From contig JASLEL010000403.1 in NCBI GenBank assembly GCA_030151145.1, positions 1 to 5,700 of the forward strand: a stretch of DNA of 5,700 nt. Direction: 5' to 3'. The position numbers and the translations under genes are program-made. The notes beneath the pieces are model-generated. The model saw only the letters and a program-made list of their open reading frames with translations, was not told the DNA's origin and did not search any database. Below, one piece after another: positions 1 through 5,372 of this stretch. The first letter of the stretch is position 1; each line of letters starts with the position of its first letter. Origin of the DNA: Aquirhabdus sp. (GTDB taxonomy: Bacteria > Pseudomonadota > Gammaproteobacteria > Pseudomonadales > Moraxellaceae).

Positions 1-9
1 TCTCCTCAA
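1..9 (-). promoter_or_regulatory. Shine-Dalgarno of a minus-strand gene beyond the left edge
   Basis: On the minus strand the last bases of the window read TTGAGGAGA, a near-perfect complement to the 16S rRNA tail. It lies 13 bases after the stop codon of the small minus-strand frame at 23-112. No start codon follows inside the window, so the gene it would serve must begin a few bases outside. The call rests only on the motif and its position. In Pseudomonas grpE lies next to recN, which makes it one candidate, but nothing visible here identifies the gene. Confidence 0.4.
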
Positions 10-22
10 AGATCGCGCTATT

Positions 23-112
23 CTACTCATCCGCTTCAGGCTGCACTAGCCCCGCAATGATCTGTCCGCAAGACGATAGCGTGCAAAGATGATCGAAAGA
101 TGATGTTTTCAT
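23..112 (-). CDS. Possible 29-residue small protein or leader peptide
   Basis: This ATG-to-TAG frame on the minus strand encodes 29 residues, beginning MKTSSFDHLC and ending LVQPEADE. An AGGA at 124-121 lies 8 bases before the ATG, a good ribosome binding site; an in-frame GTG directly precedes the ATG. I do not recognise the peptide. It has two cysteines, no signal peptide and no obvious membrane segment. Another strong Shine-Dalgarno follows its stop at the window edge, so it could be a leader peptide or the first small gene of a divergent operon. A frame this short can easily arise by chance; the paired ribosome binding sites are the only support. Confidence 0.3.
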   Translation of the reverse strand: MKTSSFDHLCTLSSCGQIIAGLVQPEADE

Positions 113-337
113 CACGGAATTCCTGTTCCTGCTGAAAATAAAGCAAAAAATCTGCCTAAAAGTGAACGGTTTGCCGTTATGGATGCTTTTTGCTCGAAAA
201 GCTTTTCTTTTAACCGGGCTGGTGTAAGATGGTCACATCGATGTAAGATATATCTGAAATTATTTGTTCGGAATGGCCGTGAAGGCTTCTGATCCGTGAC
301 CGATCACGAAAGATTACGCAATCAGGGATACCGCCCC
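113..337. promoter_or_regulatory. Divergent intergenic region upstream of recN
   Basis: No protein gene is convincing here. Visible elements are a small hairpin AACGG-TTTG-CCGTT at 165-178, and GCTTTT (185-190) pairing with AAAAGC (197-202) followed by TTTTCTTTT. The latter could be a weak + strand terminator for an upstream transcript, but its stem is AT-rich. TAAGAT hexamers at 225-230 and 244-249 could be -10 elements for recN, but neither has a good -35 partner at 16-18 bases. I scanned for CTG-N10-CAG, the LexA box core of E. coli and its relatives, and found none. Confidence 0.4.
223..255 (+). repeat. Direct repeat TGTAAGAT x2 with adjoining palindrome
   Basis: The octamer TGTAAGAT occurs at 223-230 and 242-249, 19 bases apart start to start, or nearly two helical turns. 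The second copy runs into AGATATATCT at 246-255, a perfect 10-base palindrome. This spacing and position, about 90-115 bases before recN, suit an operator or overlapping promoter elements. No known regulator is assigned. Confidence 0.3.
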
Positions 338-1987
338 ATGCTGACACGATTGAACTTGCAGAACTTTACCTTGGCCTCGCGCGTGGTGCTGGATGTGCAT
401 CCGGGCTTTACCGTACTGACCGGGGAGACCGGCGCGGGTAAGTCGATCCTGCTGGATGGGCTATCGGCATGTCTCGGGGATCGTATGGATGCGTCCTGTG
501 TACGTTTTGGTGCAGACAAGGCTGATGTCGTGGCGGAATTTGACCTTGCGGGCTTTGCCGCTGCCCGCGCATGGCTGGCCGAGCGCGAGCTGCTGGATGA
601 GGACGATGAGCGTCAGCTGCGCCTGCGCCGCGTAGTCCTCGCTGAAGGCCGCAGTAAGGCGTGGATCAACGGTACCAGCACCAGCCTGTCCGAGCTGCGC
701 GAGCTGGGTGAGATGCTGGTGCAGATCCATGGTCAACACAGCCAGCAGATGCTGCTCAAGGCCGACTATCCGATGCAGTGGCTGGATACCGTGGCGATGC
801 TGACCCCGCAGGCCGAAGCGGTACGGGCGCACTATCAGACATGGCAGGCGCTGGTGCGCCAGCATCAGGAGGCGGTGACGGCGCAAGAGGCGCTGCTCAC
901 GCGGCAGATGATGCTGCAGGCACAGGTCGAGGATGTGCAGCCGCTGATCGGGCATGACTATGTTGAACTTGAGCAGGAGCATGATCGACTCAGCCACTTT
1001 GAGAGCATGATGGGAGATGTCTCGGCGTTGCTTACCGGACTCGATGAGAGCGATGAAAATATCCTGTCGTCCTTAAATGGCCTCTTGCGTCGGGCCGAAA
1101 CACAGGCCAGTCGTGCACCGGCCTTGGCGCAGGTCGCGCAGGGTTTGACCTCGGCGCAGGCAGAGATCGTGGAGGCCATCTCGACCCTGCGTCAGTTCGT
1201 CGATGAGCAGGTGCTGGACCCGGAGCGCTTTGCTGAGGTGGATGGGCTGATGGGGGAGTATCACCGGCTGGCGCGCAAATATCGCACCACACCGGATAAT
1301 CTCAAAGAGACCTATGAGGGCTGGCTGGCAGAGCTTATGAAGCTCGGCAGCATGGCAGACCATGCCGGGCTTGCGCGGCAGGCGGCGGAGGCCGAGCAGA
1401 CCTATCTGGATGCAGCACAGGCGTTGGATCATGACCGCAAGCAGGCCGCACCTGCGCTGGTGCAGCGTCTGGTCAATGAGATCAAGCCACTGGCCTTGCC
1501 TGAGGCGCGCTTTGAGTTTGAGTTTAGTGACGTCGCACCATCGGCAGTGGGGATCAGTCAGGTGCGTCTGCTGTTTAGCGCCAATCGCGGCATTCCTTTG
1601 CAGCCGCTGGCGAAGGTCGCCTCGGGTGGTGAGCTGTCGCGGATGGCGCTGGTGATGCAGGTGATGACGGCAGCGCATGCCGATGTGCCGGTCTTGGTCT
1701 TTGATGAGGTCGATGTCGGGATCAGTGGCGGTACGGCTGAGGTGGTAGGGCGACTGCTCAAGAATCTCGGCGAGCATGTGCAGGTGCTGTGCGTGACGCA
1801 TCAGCCACAGGTGGCGGCGCTGGGGCATCAGCATGTTCTGGTTGAGAAGGAGCAGGGCGAGCAGGCGGCAAGTCATCTGCGTATGCTGTCGATGGATGAG
1901 CGGGTGCAGGAGCTGGCGCGGATGTCGGGTGGGGTTGAGATCACGGAGGCGACCTTGAGTCATGCACGGAATTTGCTTCATGCCTAA
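338..1987 (+). CDS. recN: DNA repair ATPase RecN
   Basis: RecN is an SMC-like ATPase that acts at DNA double-strand breaks and holds DNA ends or sister chromatids together during RecA-dependent recombination. From the ATG at 338 the protein is 549 residues, close to the 553 of E. coli. The first residues MLTRLNLQNF match the family start. Walker A is GETGAGKS at 29-36. The RecN-typical QIHGQH lies at 129-134, followed by a glutamine-, glutamate- and leucine-rich coiled-coil middle. The ABC signature ASGGELSR is at 428-435 and Walker B VLVFDEVD at 452-459, then GISGG. An in-frame GTG at 296 would add 14 residues, but AGGGA at 324-328 sits 9 bases before 338 and favours the shorter form. Two consecutive stops (TAA TAA) end the gene. 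All motifs are intact, so it should be functional. Confidence 0.97.
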   Translation: MLTRLNLQNFTLASRVVLDVHPGFTVLTGETGAGKSILLDGLSACLGDRMDASCVRFGADKADVVAEFDLAGFAAARAWLAERELLDEDDERQLRLRRVVLAEGRSKAWINGTSTSLSELRELGEMLVQIHGQHSQQMLLKADYPMQWLDTVAMLTPQAEAVRAHYQTWQALVRQHQEAVTAQEALLTRQMMLQAQVEDVQPLIGHDYVELEQEHDRLSHFESMMGDVSALLTGLDESDENILSSLNGLLRRAETQASRAPALAQVAQGLTSAQAEIVEAISTLRQFVDEQVLDPERFAEVDGLMGEYHRLARKYRTTPDNLKETYEGWLAELMKLGSMADHAGLARQAAEAEQTYLDAAQALDHDRKQAAPALVQRLVNEIKPLALPEARFEFEFSDVAPSAVGISQVRLLFSANRGIPLQPLAKVASGGELSRMALVMQVMTAAHADVPVLVFDEVDVGISGGTAEVVGRLLKNLGEHVQVLCVTHQPQVAALGHQHVLVEKEQGEQAASHLRMLSMDERVQELARMSGGVEITEATLSHARNLLHA

Positions 1988-2001
1988 TAAATAAGAAAAG
2001 A

Positions 2002-2018
2002 TCCTTCGGGTAAGGGGA
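2002..2018 (+). promoter_or_regulatory. Shine-Dalgarno of the lipoprotein gene, inside a small hairpin
   Basis: AAGGGGA at 2012-2018 is a strong ribosome binding site ending 4 bases before the ATG at 2023. TCCTT at 2002-2006 can pair with AAGGG at 2012-2016 (one G-T wobble) around the loop CGGGT, which would bury the site. The hairpin is only 5 bp, so its effect is uncertain. There is no T-run, so it is not a recN terminator, and the lipoprotein gene may be read from recN transcripts. Confidence 0.35.
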
Positions 2019-2022
2019 CGAA

Positions 2023-2571
2023 ATGGATAGGTGGGGCCGTCTGGGGTGTGGGTTTGTTCTTATGAGTCTGGTGATAGCCTGTATGGCTGGCTGCTCCACA
2101 GTCAAAAATCAGCATGAGCGAGGTCAGACCGAGAATACCGAGGTAGTCAAACAAACGTTTGTATATCAATCGCCTGCTGGGAGTCCTTGCTATTATGAAC
2201 GATTCAGGTGGATTATCTTTTTTGATCCCCATTCATCTCGAATAAAATCAATGTATCGCTATCAAGTTGAGAAGTTGACCAAGCAGCTTGTCGACTACCC
2301 AATGATGAAGATCAACATCAATGGCTATGTCGATGATGCTGAGGGCAGCAAGAGAGGCCTGTTATCGCAGGCACGCGCCGATGCGATCATGAATGTGTCG
2401 GTGAAAGAGTATGGCTTTGATCCCCGTCGCATGTCTGCTCAAGGCTATGGTTATGTCTCGCCACAAGGCATCACAGAATCAGAAACGCGAGGGGAGAAGA
2501 GGGCATTGAATCGTAGAGTCGAAGTCAGAAACGACGAAACAACGCCGGTAGTTGAGCGAAGTTGTCTATAG
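2023..2571 (+). CDS. OmpA-domain outer-membrane lipoprotein
   Basis: The 182-residue product has a lipoprotein signal. It starts MDRWGRLG, continues with a hydrophobic stretch (about 10-22), then has a lipobox MAGC with Cys24 as the lipidation site. Serine at +2 fits outer-membrane sorting by the Lol system. Residues about 62-170 form an OmpA C-terminal (peptidoglycan-binding) domain. GYVD at 101-104 replaces the usual GHTD, LSQARA at 114-119 supplies the conserved arginine (R118), and GYG at 141-143 and NRRVEV at 163-168 match the end of the domain. Asp104 and Arg118 are the expected diaminopimelate contacts, so it probably tethers the outer membrane to peptidoglycan. Methionine at -3 of the lipobox and Tyr-Val in place of His-Thr are departures from consensus. 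The gene is AT-richer than its neighbours and uses AGA, AGG and ATA codons, which suggests transfer. I cannot name it more closely than a Pal/YiaD-like protein. Confidence 0.8.
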   Translation: MDRWGRLGCGFVLMSLVIACMAGCSTVKNQHERGQTENTEVVKQTFVYQSPAGSPCYYERFRWIIFFDPHSSRIKSMYRYQVEKLTKQLVDYPMMKININGYVDDAEGSKRGLLSQARADAIMNVSVKEYGFDPRRMSAQGYGYVSPQGITESETRGEKRALNRRVEVRNDETTPVVERSCL

Positions 2572-2642
2572 TTAAAGCATCTCTTCATCACATTTACTCT
2601 TGCCTATCCATTAAACAAACCCATTCCAATTGTCCACGCCTT

Positions 2643-2672
2643 GAGCAGATGAACTGCTTTGGTGCGTTTTTT
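2643..2672 (+). terminator. Weak terminator candidate after the lipoprotein gene
   Basis: AGCAG (2644-2648) pairs with CTGCT (2654-2658) around a 5-base loop, extended by a G-T pair at 2643/2659. Six T's follow at 2667-2672. The T-run starts 7-8 bases after the stem, which is too far for a standard intrinsic terminator, so this is a weak candidate. It is the only terminator-like element between the lipoprotein gene and yqgE. Confidence 0.25.
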
Positions 2673-2677
2673 GCTGT

Positions 2678-2709
2678 TTCACATTGTGATGGAATGTCGT
2701 ATTTATAAG
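2678..2709 (+). promoter_or_regulatory. Candidate promoter/operator upstream of yqgE
   Basis: TTCACA at 2678-2683 matches the sigma-70 -35 box at 5 of 6 bases. The best -10, TATAAG at 2704-2709, is 20 bases away, longer than ideal; TATTTA at 2700-2705 has 16-base spacing but poor match. TCACA-T-TGTGA at 2679-2689 is an 11-base inverted repeat over the -35 and could be an operator; its arms are in the opposite order to a CRP site. A promoter is expected here, since yqgE is separated from the upstream gene by over 300 bp. Confidence 0.3.
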
Positions 2710-2718
2710 GATAGATGA

Positions 2719-2785
2719 GGGGTAAATGGTGACCCTAAAGGGCCCGGTGATCTGGGTGCGCTTGTAAAAGCCTGAAAATAGCACC
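2719..2785 (+). other. Potential structured 5' leader of yqgE
   Basis: GGGT (2720-2723) can pair with ACCC (2732-2735), while the same CCC (2733-2735) can instead pair with GGG (2740-2742), giving mutually exclusive small hairpins. Downstream, GGTGCGCTT (2755-2763) leads into GTAA, a GNRA-type tetraloop. AAGC (2768-2771) and, after a 9-base bulge, GCACC (2781-2785) close the stem. I recognise no known riboswitch. This may be chance folding in a 5' untranslated region. Confidence 0.2.
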
Positions 2786-2889
2786 ATATTTAAAGTAAGA
2801 ACGATGTTTTTTAGAGGCAACCCATGTCCGAGTCTGCTGATGGCCTGCCAAGGCGTGATGTGACGGACGTCTGTTTACGGGAGATTTCT

Positions 2890-3453
2890 ATGCCGAAAAG
2901 CCTGACCCACCGCTGCCTGATTGCAGCACGCCACTCTGATGTGATCACGCAAGATGATTTTTTCACCGATGCGCTGGTCTATATCGCCCGCCATGATGAA
3001 GATGGTGCTATGGGCTTGGTGATGAACCGCCCCAGCCATGTTCATATCGGCGAACTGCTGTCGGATCTACAGATCGTCTCTGATCTGGTGAATCCGCATG
3101 CCGTGCTACAGGGCGGTCCGATGCGGCCTGAAGTGGGTTTTGTTATGCACACCGGACAGCCGGTCTGGCACTCGTCGATTGCGATAGGCGAGAATGTCTG
3201 TATCACCACCAGTCGTGACATACTGGAGGCGATCGCGCATAACGAAGGCGTCGGTAACTATCAGATCATGCTGGGCTTTGCCAGTTGGACAGCAGGTCAG
3301 CTAGAGGAAGAGATCAAACGTGGCGACTGGCTCGTCTGCGAGCCGGACATGGAGTTGCTTTTTAATCTGCCTTACGACCAGCGCTGGGCGGCTGCTGCAA
3401 CCAAATATGGCGTCAATGTGCCATGGCTGTCCAGCGAAGTGGGTCATGCCTGA
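2890..3453 (+). CDS. yqgE: YqgE/AlgH family protein (UPF0301)
   Basis: YqgE (AlgH in Pseudomonas) is a small conserved protein of unclear biochemical role, very often encoded just before ruvX. From the ATG at 2890 it has 187 residues, the same length as E. coli YqgE. Family landmarks are GAMGLVMNRP at 39-48, QGGPMRPEVGFVMHT at 74-88, then TTSRDILEAI and LGFASWTAGQLEEEI. It ends in GHA, like the E. coli protein. The usual N-terminal FLIAMP is changed to CLIAAR (9-14). GGGAGA at 2879-2884 is 5 bases before this start. An in-frame ATG at 2824, with AGAGG at 2813-2817, would add 22 residues; I prefer 2890 because of family length. Its stop overlaps the ruvX start in TGATG, so the two are translationally coupled. 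Confidence 0.93.
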   Translation: MPKSLTHRCLIAARHSDVITQDDFFTDALVYIARHDEDGAMGLVMNRPSHVHIGELLSDLQIVSDLVNPHAVLQGGPMRPEVGFVMHTGQPVWHSSIAIGENVCITTSRDILEAIAHNEGVGNYQIMLGFASWTAGQLEEEIKRGDWLVCEPDMELLFNLPYDQRWAAAATKYGVNVPWLSSEVGHA

Positions 3454-3929
3454 TGTCGGATTTGGGTGAGAGCGCATCTCAGGTGCCAGAAGTCGTTCAA
3501 CAGGTGCAGCGCATTATGGCCTTTGACTTCGGCACGCAGAAATCCGGCGTGGCGTTTGGGCAGTCGATGACAGGGACAGGGACGCCACTTTCTCTGATCC
3601 CCATGCGGGATGGCATCCCGGACTGGGATTTACTGGATAAGGTGGTCGCTGAGTGGCAGCCGGACATTTGCCTCGTCGGTTTACCACTGAATATGGATGA
3701 TACGGAGTCGGAGCTCAGTCTGCGCGCACGCAAGTTTGCGCGCAGACTTAAGCATCGCATCAATAAACCCGTGTGGATGGTGGATGAGCGTCTGACGACG
3801 CGTGAGGCGCGTGAGGATGTCAAACGCGTGCAAGGTCAACGGCGTGGCAAGGCTCCCTCAGCCGATTCGATGGCGGCGGTGTTGCTCATCGAGAGCTGGT
3901 GCCGTGAGCCGGCGGGTTTAGTGCCCTAA
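3453..3929 (+). CDS. ruvX: RuvX/YqgF, Holliday-junction resolvase-like nuclease
   Basis: RuvX (YqgF) is an RNase H-fold nuclease. It is annotated as a putative pre-16S rRNA processing nuclease and as a Holliday-junction resolvase. Acidic motifs are present in order: FDFGT with Asp25, VGLPLNMD at 75-82, DERLTT with Asp111-Glu112, and ADSMAA with Asp138. NMDDT replaces the common NMDGT. I chose the ATG at 3453, which overlaps the yqgE stop (TGATG) and implies coupled translation; an ATG at 3423 lies in yqgE. The product is 158 residues, about 20 longer than E. coli YqgF. Most of the extra length is an N-terminal tail of roughly 14 residues before the first strand; if the tail is not real, translation could start at 3516 (Met22), which lacks a ribosome binding site. 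The region 3717-3748 is a strong inverted repeat. Confidence 0.93.
   Translation: MSDLGESASQVPEVVQQVQRIMAFDFGTQKSGVAFGQSMTGTGTPLSLIPMRDGIPDWDLLDKVVAEWQPDICLVGLPLNMDDTESELSLRARKFARRLKHRINKPVWMVDERLTTREAREDVKRVQGQRRGKAPSADSMAAVLLIESWCREPAGLVP
3717..3748. repeat. Perfect 12-bp inverted repeat inside ruvX
   Basis: AGTCTGCGCGCA at 3717-3728 is exactly complementary to TGCGCGCAGACT at 3737-3748, with the 8-base spacer CGCAAGTT. The GC-rich arms would form a very stable hairpin in the mRNA. In frame it encodes SLRARKFARRLK, a conserved helix of the protein, so it is not an insertion. No T-run follows, so it is not an obvious terminator. Confidence 0.85.
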
Positions 3930-4271
3930 AATATCTCATAGTGGCATCACACTGTAGTTGTGTCTATTTGTGCAGATCCGCTGGATTTCGTGCGTGATGC
4001 AGGAGATACTGCTGCTATTGAATATCAGACGCAATGAGGCATATAAGAGCGATAACGCAAGACAACCCATAAGAATAATGCACAAAAATAAAGCATCATA
4101 AATAAAACGATAAATGCGGGTTTGCTGACGGCATCACGATAAGTACAACCTGAAACACAACATATACTTTTACACCATTTTGCGGAGTTTTTTCAGGGTC
4201 TCATTTGATTTACCCTATAACGGTTGTGAAGTCGATTGATCAGTATTTACAGGGTCTGCCGAGCTGGCGGT
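3930..4271. other. AT-rich intergenic stretch without a clear gene
   Basis: No convincing protein or known RNA gene is visible. Elements seen are a weak promoter candidate (4018-4047), the inverted pair AGGGT (4195-4199) / ACCCT (4212-4216), and the octamer CAGGGTCT at 4194-4201 and 4250-4257. No recognisable terminator follows ruvX; ACAC/GTGT near 3950-3963 is too short to count. In several gammaproteobacteria ruvX is followed by pyrimidine genes; none is here. Confidence 0.5.
4018..4047 (+). promoter_or_regulatory. Candidate sigma-70 promoter
   Basis: TTGAAT at 4018-4023 (4 of 6 bases of TTGACA) and TATAAG at 4042-4047 (5 of 6 of TATAAT) are separated by 18 bases. Transcription would begin near 4054 and could run to the terminator at 4539-4567, giving a leader or RNA of about 510 nt. 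This is an alternative to the promoter candidate at 4272-4300. Confidence 0.35.
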
Positions 4272-4300
4272 TTGAAGGGCGCACGAGGTCCTGATTTTAT
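4272..4300 (+). promoter_or_regulatory. Candidate extended -10 promoter of the leader/small RNA
   Basis: TTGAAG at 4272-4277 (4 of 6 for -35) is 17 bases from TTTTAT at 4295-4300 (4 of 6 for -10). The -10 is preceded by TG one base upstream (TGATTTTAT), the extended -10 form. Predicted transcription starts around 4307. It is the best spaced promoter that I found between 4100 and the terminator at 4539. Confidence 0.4.
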
Positions 4301-4306
4301 ATTGAT

Positions 4307-4567
4307 TATCAGTATTAAGTCTTTCCCAGATCATCTAAAAACATAGAGGCGGTAAGATTATCCCGTTCCCGGGGTATACAGCTGCCCAGCGTAACTTGAG
4401 GTCAGAGGCTGTATTGGATCTGAATATGCTGTCATTGCAGAGATTACTGAGATGACGTGCGTCGAGATGTGATTATTCGTAGTTGATACGCAGAAAAATA
4501 AACCAAGGATCAAATGCAATATCTGAAGGATCAGATGAGGTGGTCGATTGACCACCTTTTTTCTTTT
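4307..4567 (+). ncRNA. Candidate small RNA or attenuator leader upstream of the PAP2 gene
   Basis: Several hairpins can be drawn by eye. TATT/AATA at 4412-4426 has loop GGATCTG. GTCAT-CAG/CTG-ATGAC at 4431-4456 has a symmetric 2x2 internal loop and a 6-base loop. TGCGT (4458-4462) pairs with ACGCA (4488-4492). An A-rich linker carries AAGGAT, and ATCTGA-AGGA-TCAGAT at 4521-4536 comes before the intrinsic terminator. GGATC occurs three times (4416, 4507, 4528), two copies in loops, which resembles CsrA/RsmA target sites. The A-rich linker and U-tail would suit Hfq. No open frame with a ribosome binding site covers it, and it does not match 6S, tmRNA, RNase P RNA, SRP RNA or RsmY as I remember them. 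The 5' end is inferred from the promoter candidate only; the 3' end is firm. Confidence 0.45.
4539..4567 (+). terminator. Strong intrinsic terminator
   Basis: GGTGGTC (4539-4545) and GACCACC (4550-4556) form a perfect 7-bp stem with a GATT loop, followed at once by TTTTTTCTTTT (4557-4567). It points along the + strand only; the reverse strand has no T-run. It lies in front of, not after, a recognisable gene: the next start codon is 13 bases downstream. Confidence 0.9.
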
Positions 4568-4580
4568 GAGGCAGGCGCAA

Positions 4581-5282
4581 ATGAAAGGCATAGCCGTGAT
4601 GTATGGCGAACGGGGCCCTATGAATCAAAAGTCTGAACCGAAGGTAACGCAAGCGCTGCGTGGACTCATGCTGATCGTCAGTATGGGATTGCCGCTCTTG
4701 GTTGTACTGATATTGATGCAGCAGCAGATGACCCATCAGGTCTGGTCACTGGATACGACGTGGATGTGGACGCTGCATCAGCATGCGACACCCCTGTTGG
4801 ATGATCTGGCGGTGGTGCTGGCCCATGTGGGCGGCCTGCCGGGCAGTCTTGCGCTCTGCGTGCTGGTGTCGCTCTGTGCGTCGCTGATCTGGCGCTGGGC
4901 GGTCGTGCAGATGCAGTTGGTCTTTCTGTGGATCGCGATGTTTGGTGCTGCCGGCTGGAGCTGGGCACTGAAGTATGTGATTGATCGACCGCGTCCTGCC
5001 TTGTGGCCGCTGATCGCGCCTGAGTATGGGACGTCGTTTCCGAGTGGGCATAGTGCCTATGCGGCGGCGCTGGCTGGGGTTTTGATTGTCTGTGGCTGGC
5101 AGTGGGGGCGCAGGCTACGGTGGCTGGCGGTATTCATCGCGCTCAGTTGGGCGGGGCTGATGGGCGTATCGCGCGTGTATCTTGGTGCACATTATCCGAC
5201 CGATGTGCTGGCAGGCTGGGCGCTGGGTGGATGGTGGGTGGCGGTACTGAGTGGCAATTCGTATACAGAAGAACAGGATTGA
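4581..5282 (+). CDS. PAP2-family membrane phosphatase
   Basis: This integral membrane phosphatase of the phosphatidic acid phosphatase type 2 superfamily dephosphorylates lipid phosphates such as undecaprenyl diphosphate, phosphatidylglycerophosphate or phosphatidate; the substrate cannot be told from sequence. With Met1 at 4581 it has 233 residues. The three motifs are complete: KYVIDRPRP at 131-139, PSGH at 154-157 and SRVYLGAHYPTD at 197-208, with His157 and His204 as the catalytic pair. About six membrane segments lie near 29-46, 86-104, 112-130, 158-172, 178-196 and 209-223. An open frame extends upstream to 4548, but that lies in the terminator loop. ATG 4581 has GAGG at 4568-4571, just after the T-run. 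ATG 4599 or 4620 (220 residues) is possible. No promoter lies between terminator and start, so expression probably needs read-through. Confidence 0.9.
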   Translation: MKGIAVMYGERGPMNQKSEPKVTQALRGLMLIVSMGLPLLVVLILMQQQMTHQVWSLDTTWMWTLHQHATPLLDDLAVVLAHVGGLPGSLALCVLVSLCASLIWRWAVVQMQLVFLWIAMFGAAGWSWALKYVIDRPRPALWPLIAPEYGTSFPSGHSAYAAALAGVLIVCGWQWGRRLRWLAVFIALSWAGLMGVSRVYLGAHYPTDVLAGWALGGWWVAVLSGNSYTEEQD

Positions 5283-5372
5283 GATAGTTTCTTTGGTATT
5301 GTCTGGATATTGACGGTGCTGCAATCAAATCAGCATGAATAACCATGTGTTTATCGATCAGCAAGGACGCAG

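Noticed and set aside
296..337. GTG start for recN giving 14 extra residues
   Set aside because: The family begins at MLTRLNLQNF, and AGGGA is well placed for ATG 338. The extra residues have no recognisable family match.
1073..1981. 302-codon minus-strand frame inside recN
   Set aside because: It is the antisense of an intact, motif-complete recN. Its histidine-, leucine- and arginine-rich composition is typical of shadow frames.
2679..2689. CRP-like site
   Set aside because: The arms are TCACA then TGTGA with a 1-base spacer, the reverse order and wrong spacing for the TGTGA-N6-TCACA consensus.
3958..4101. Short + strand open frame, 34 codons from ATG 3997 (48 codons counted from 3958)
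   Set aside because: It has no ribosome binding site and uses rare AGA and ATA codons heavily. A better promoter candidate (4018-4047) lies within it, and I recognise no family.
4321..4567. Known RNA classes (6S, RsmY/Z, Spot 42, TPP or cobalamin riboswitch) for the hairpin region
   Set aside because: None of the conserved cores that I remember could be found. A short AGAGG-N-GTAAGAT resemblance to Spot 42 near 4345-4358 is not supported by the rest.
4548..4580. Upstream extension of the PAP2 frame to a TTG at 4548
   Set aside because: This start would lie in the loop of the strong terminator with no ribosome binding site before it. The added residues come from the T-run and are not typical of the family.
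4358..4736. Minus-strand frames of 77 and 87 codons across the terminator and PAP2 start
   Set aside because: They run through the terminator and the antisense of PAP2, with unlikely composition and no recognisable domain; they are shadows of + strand features.
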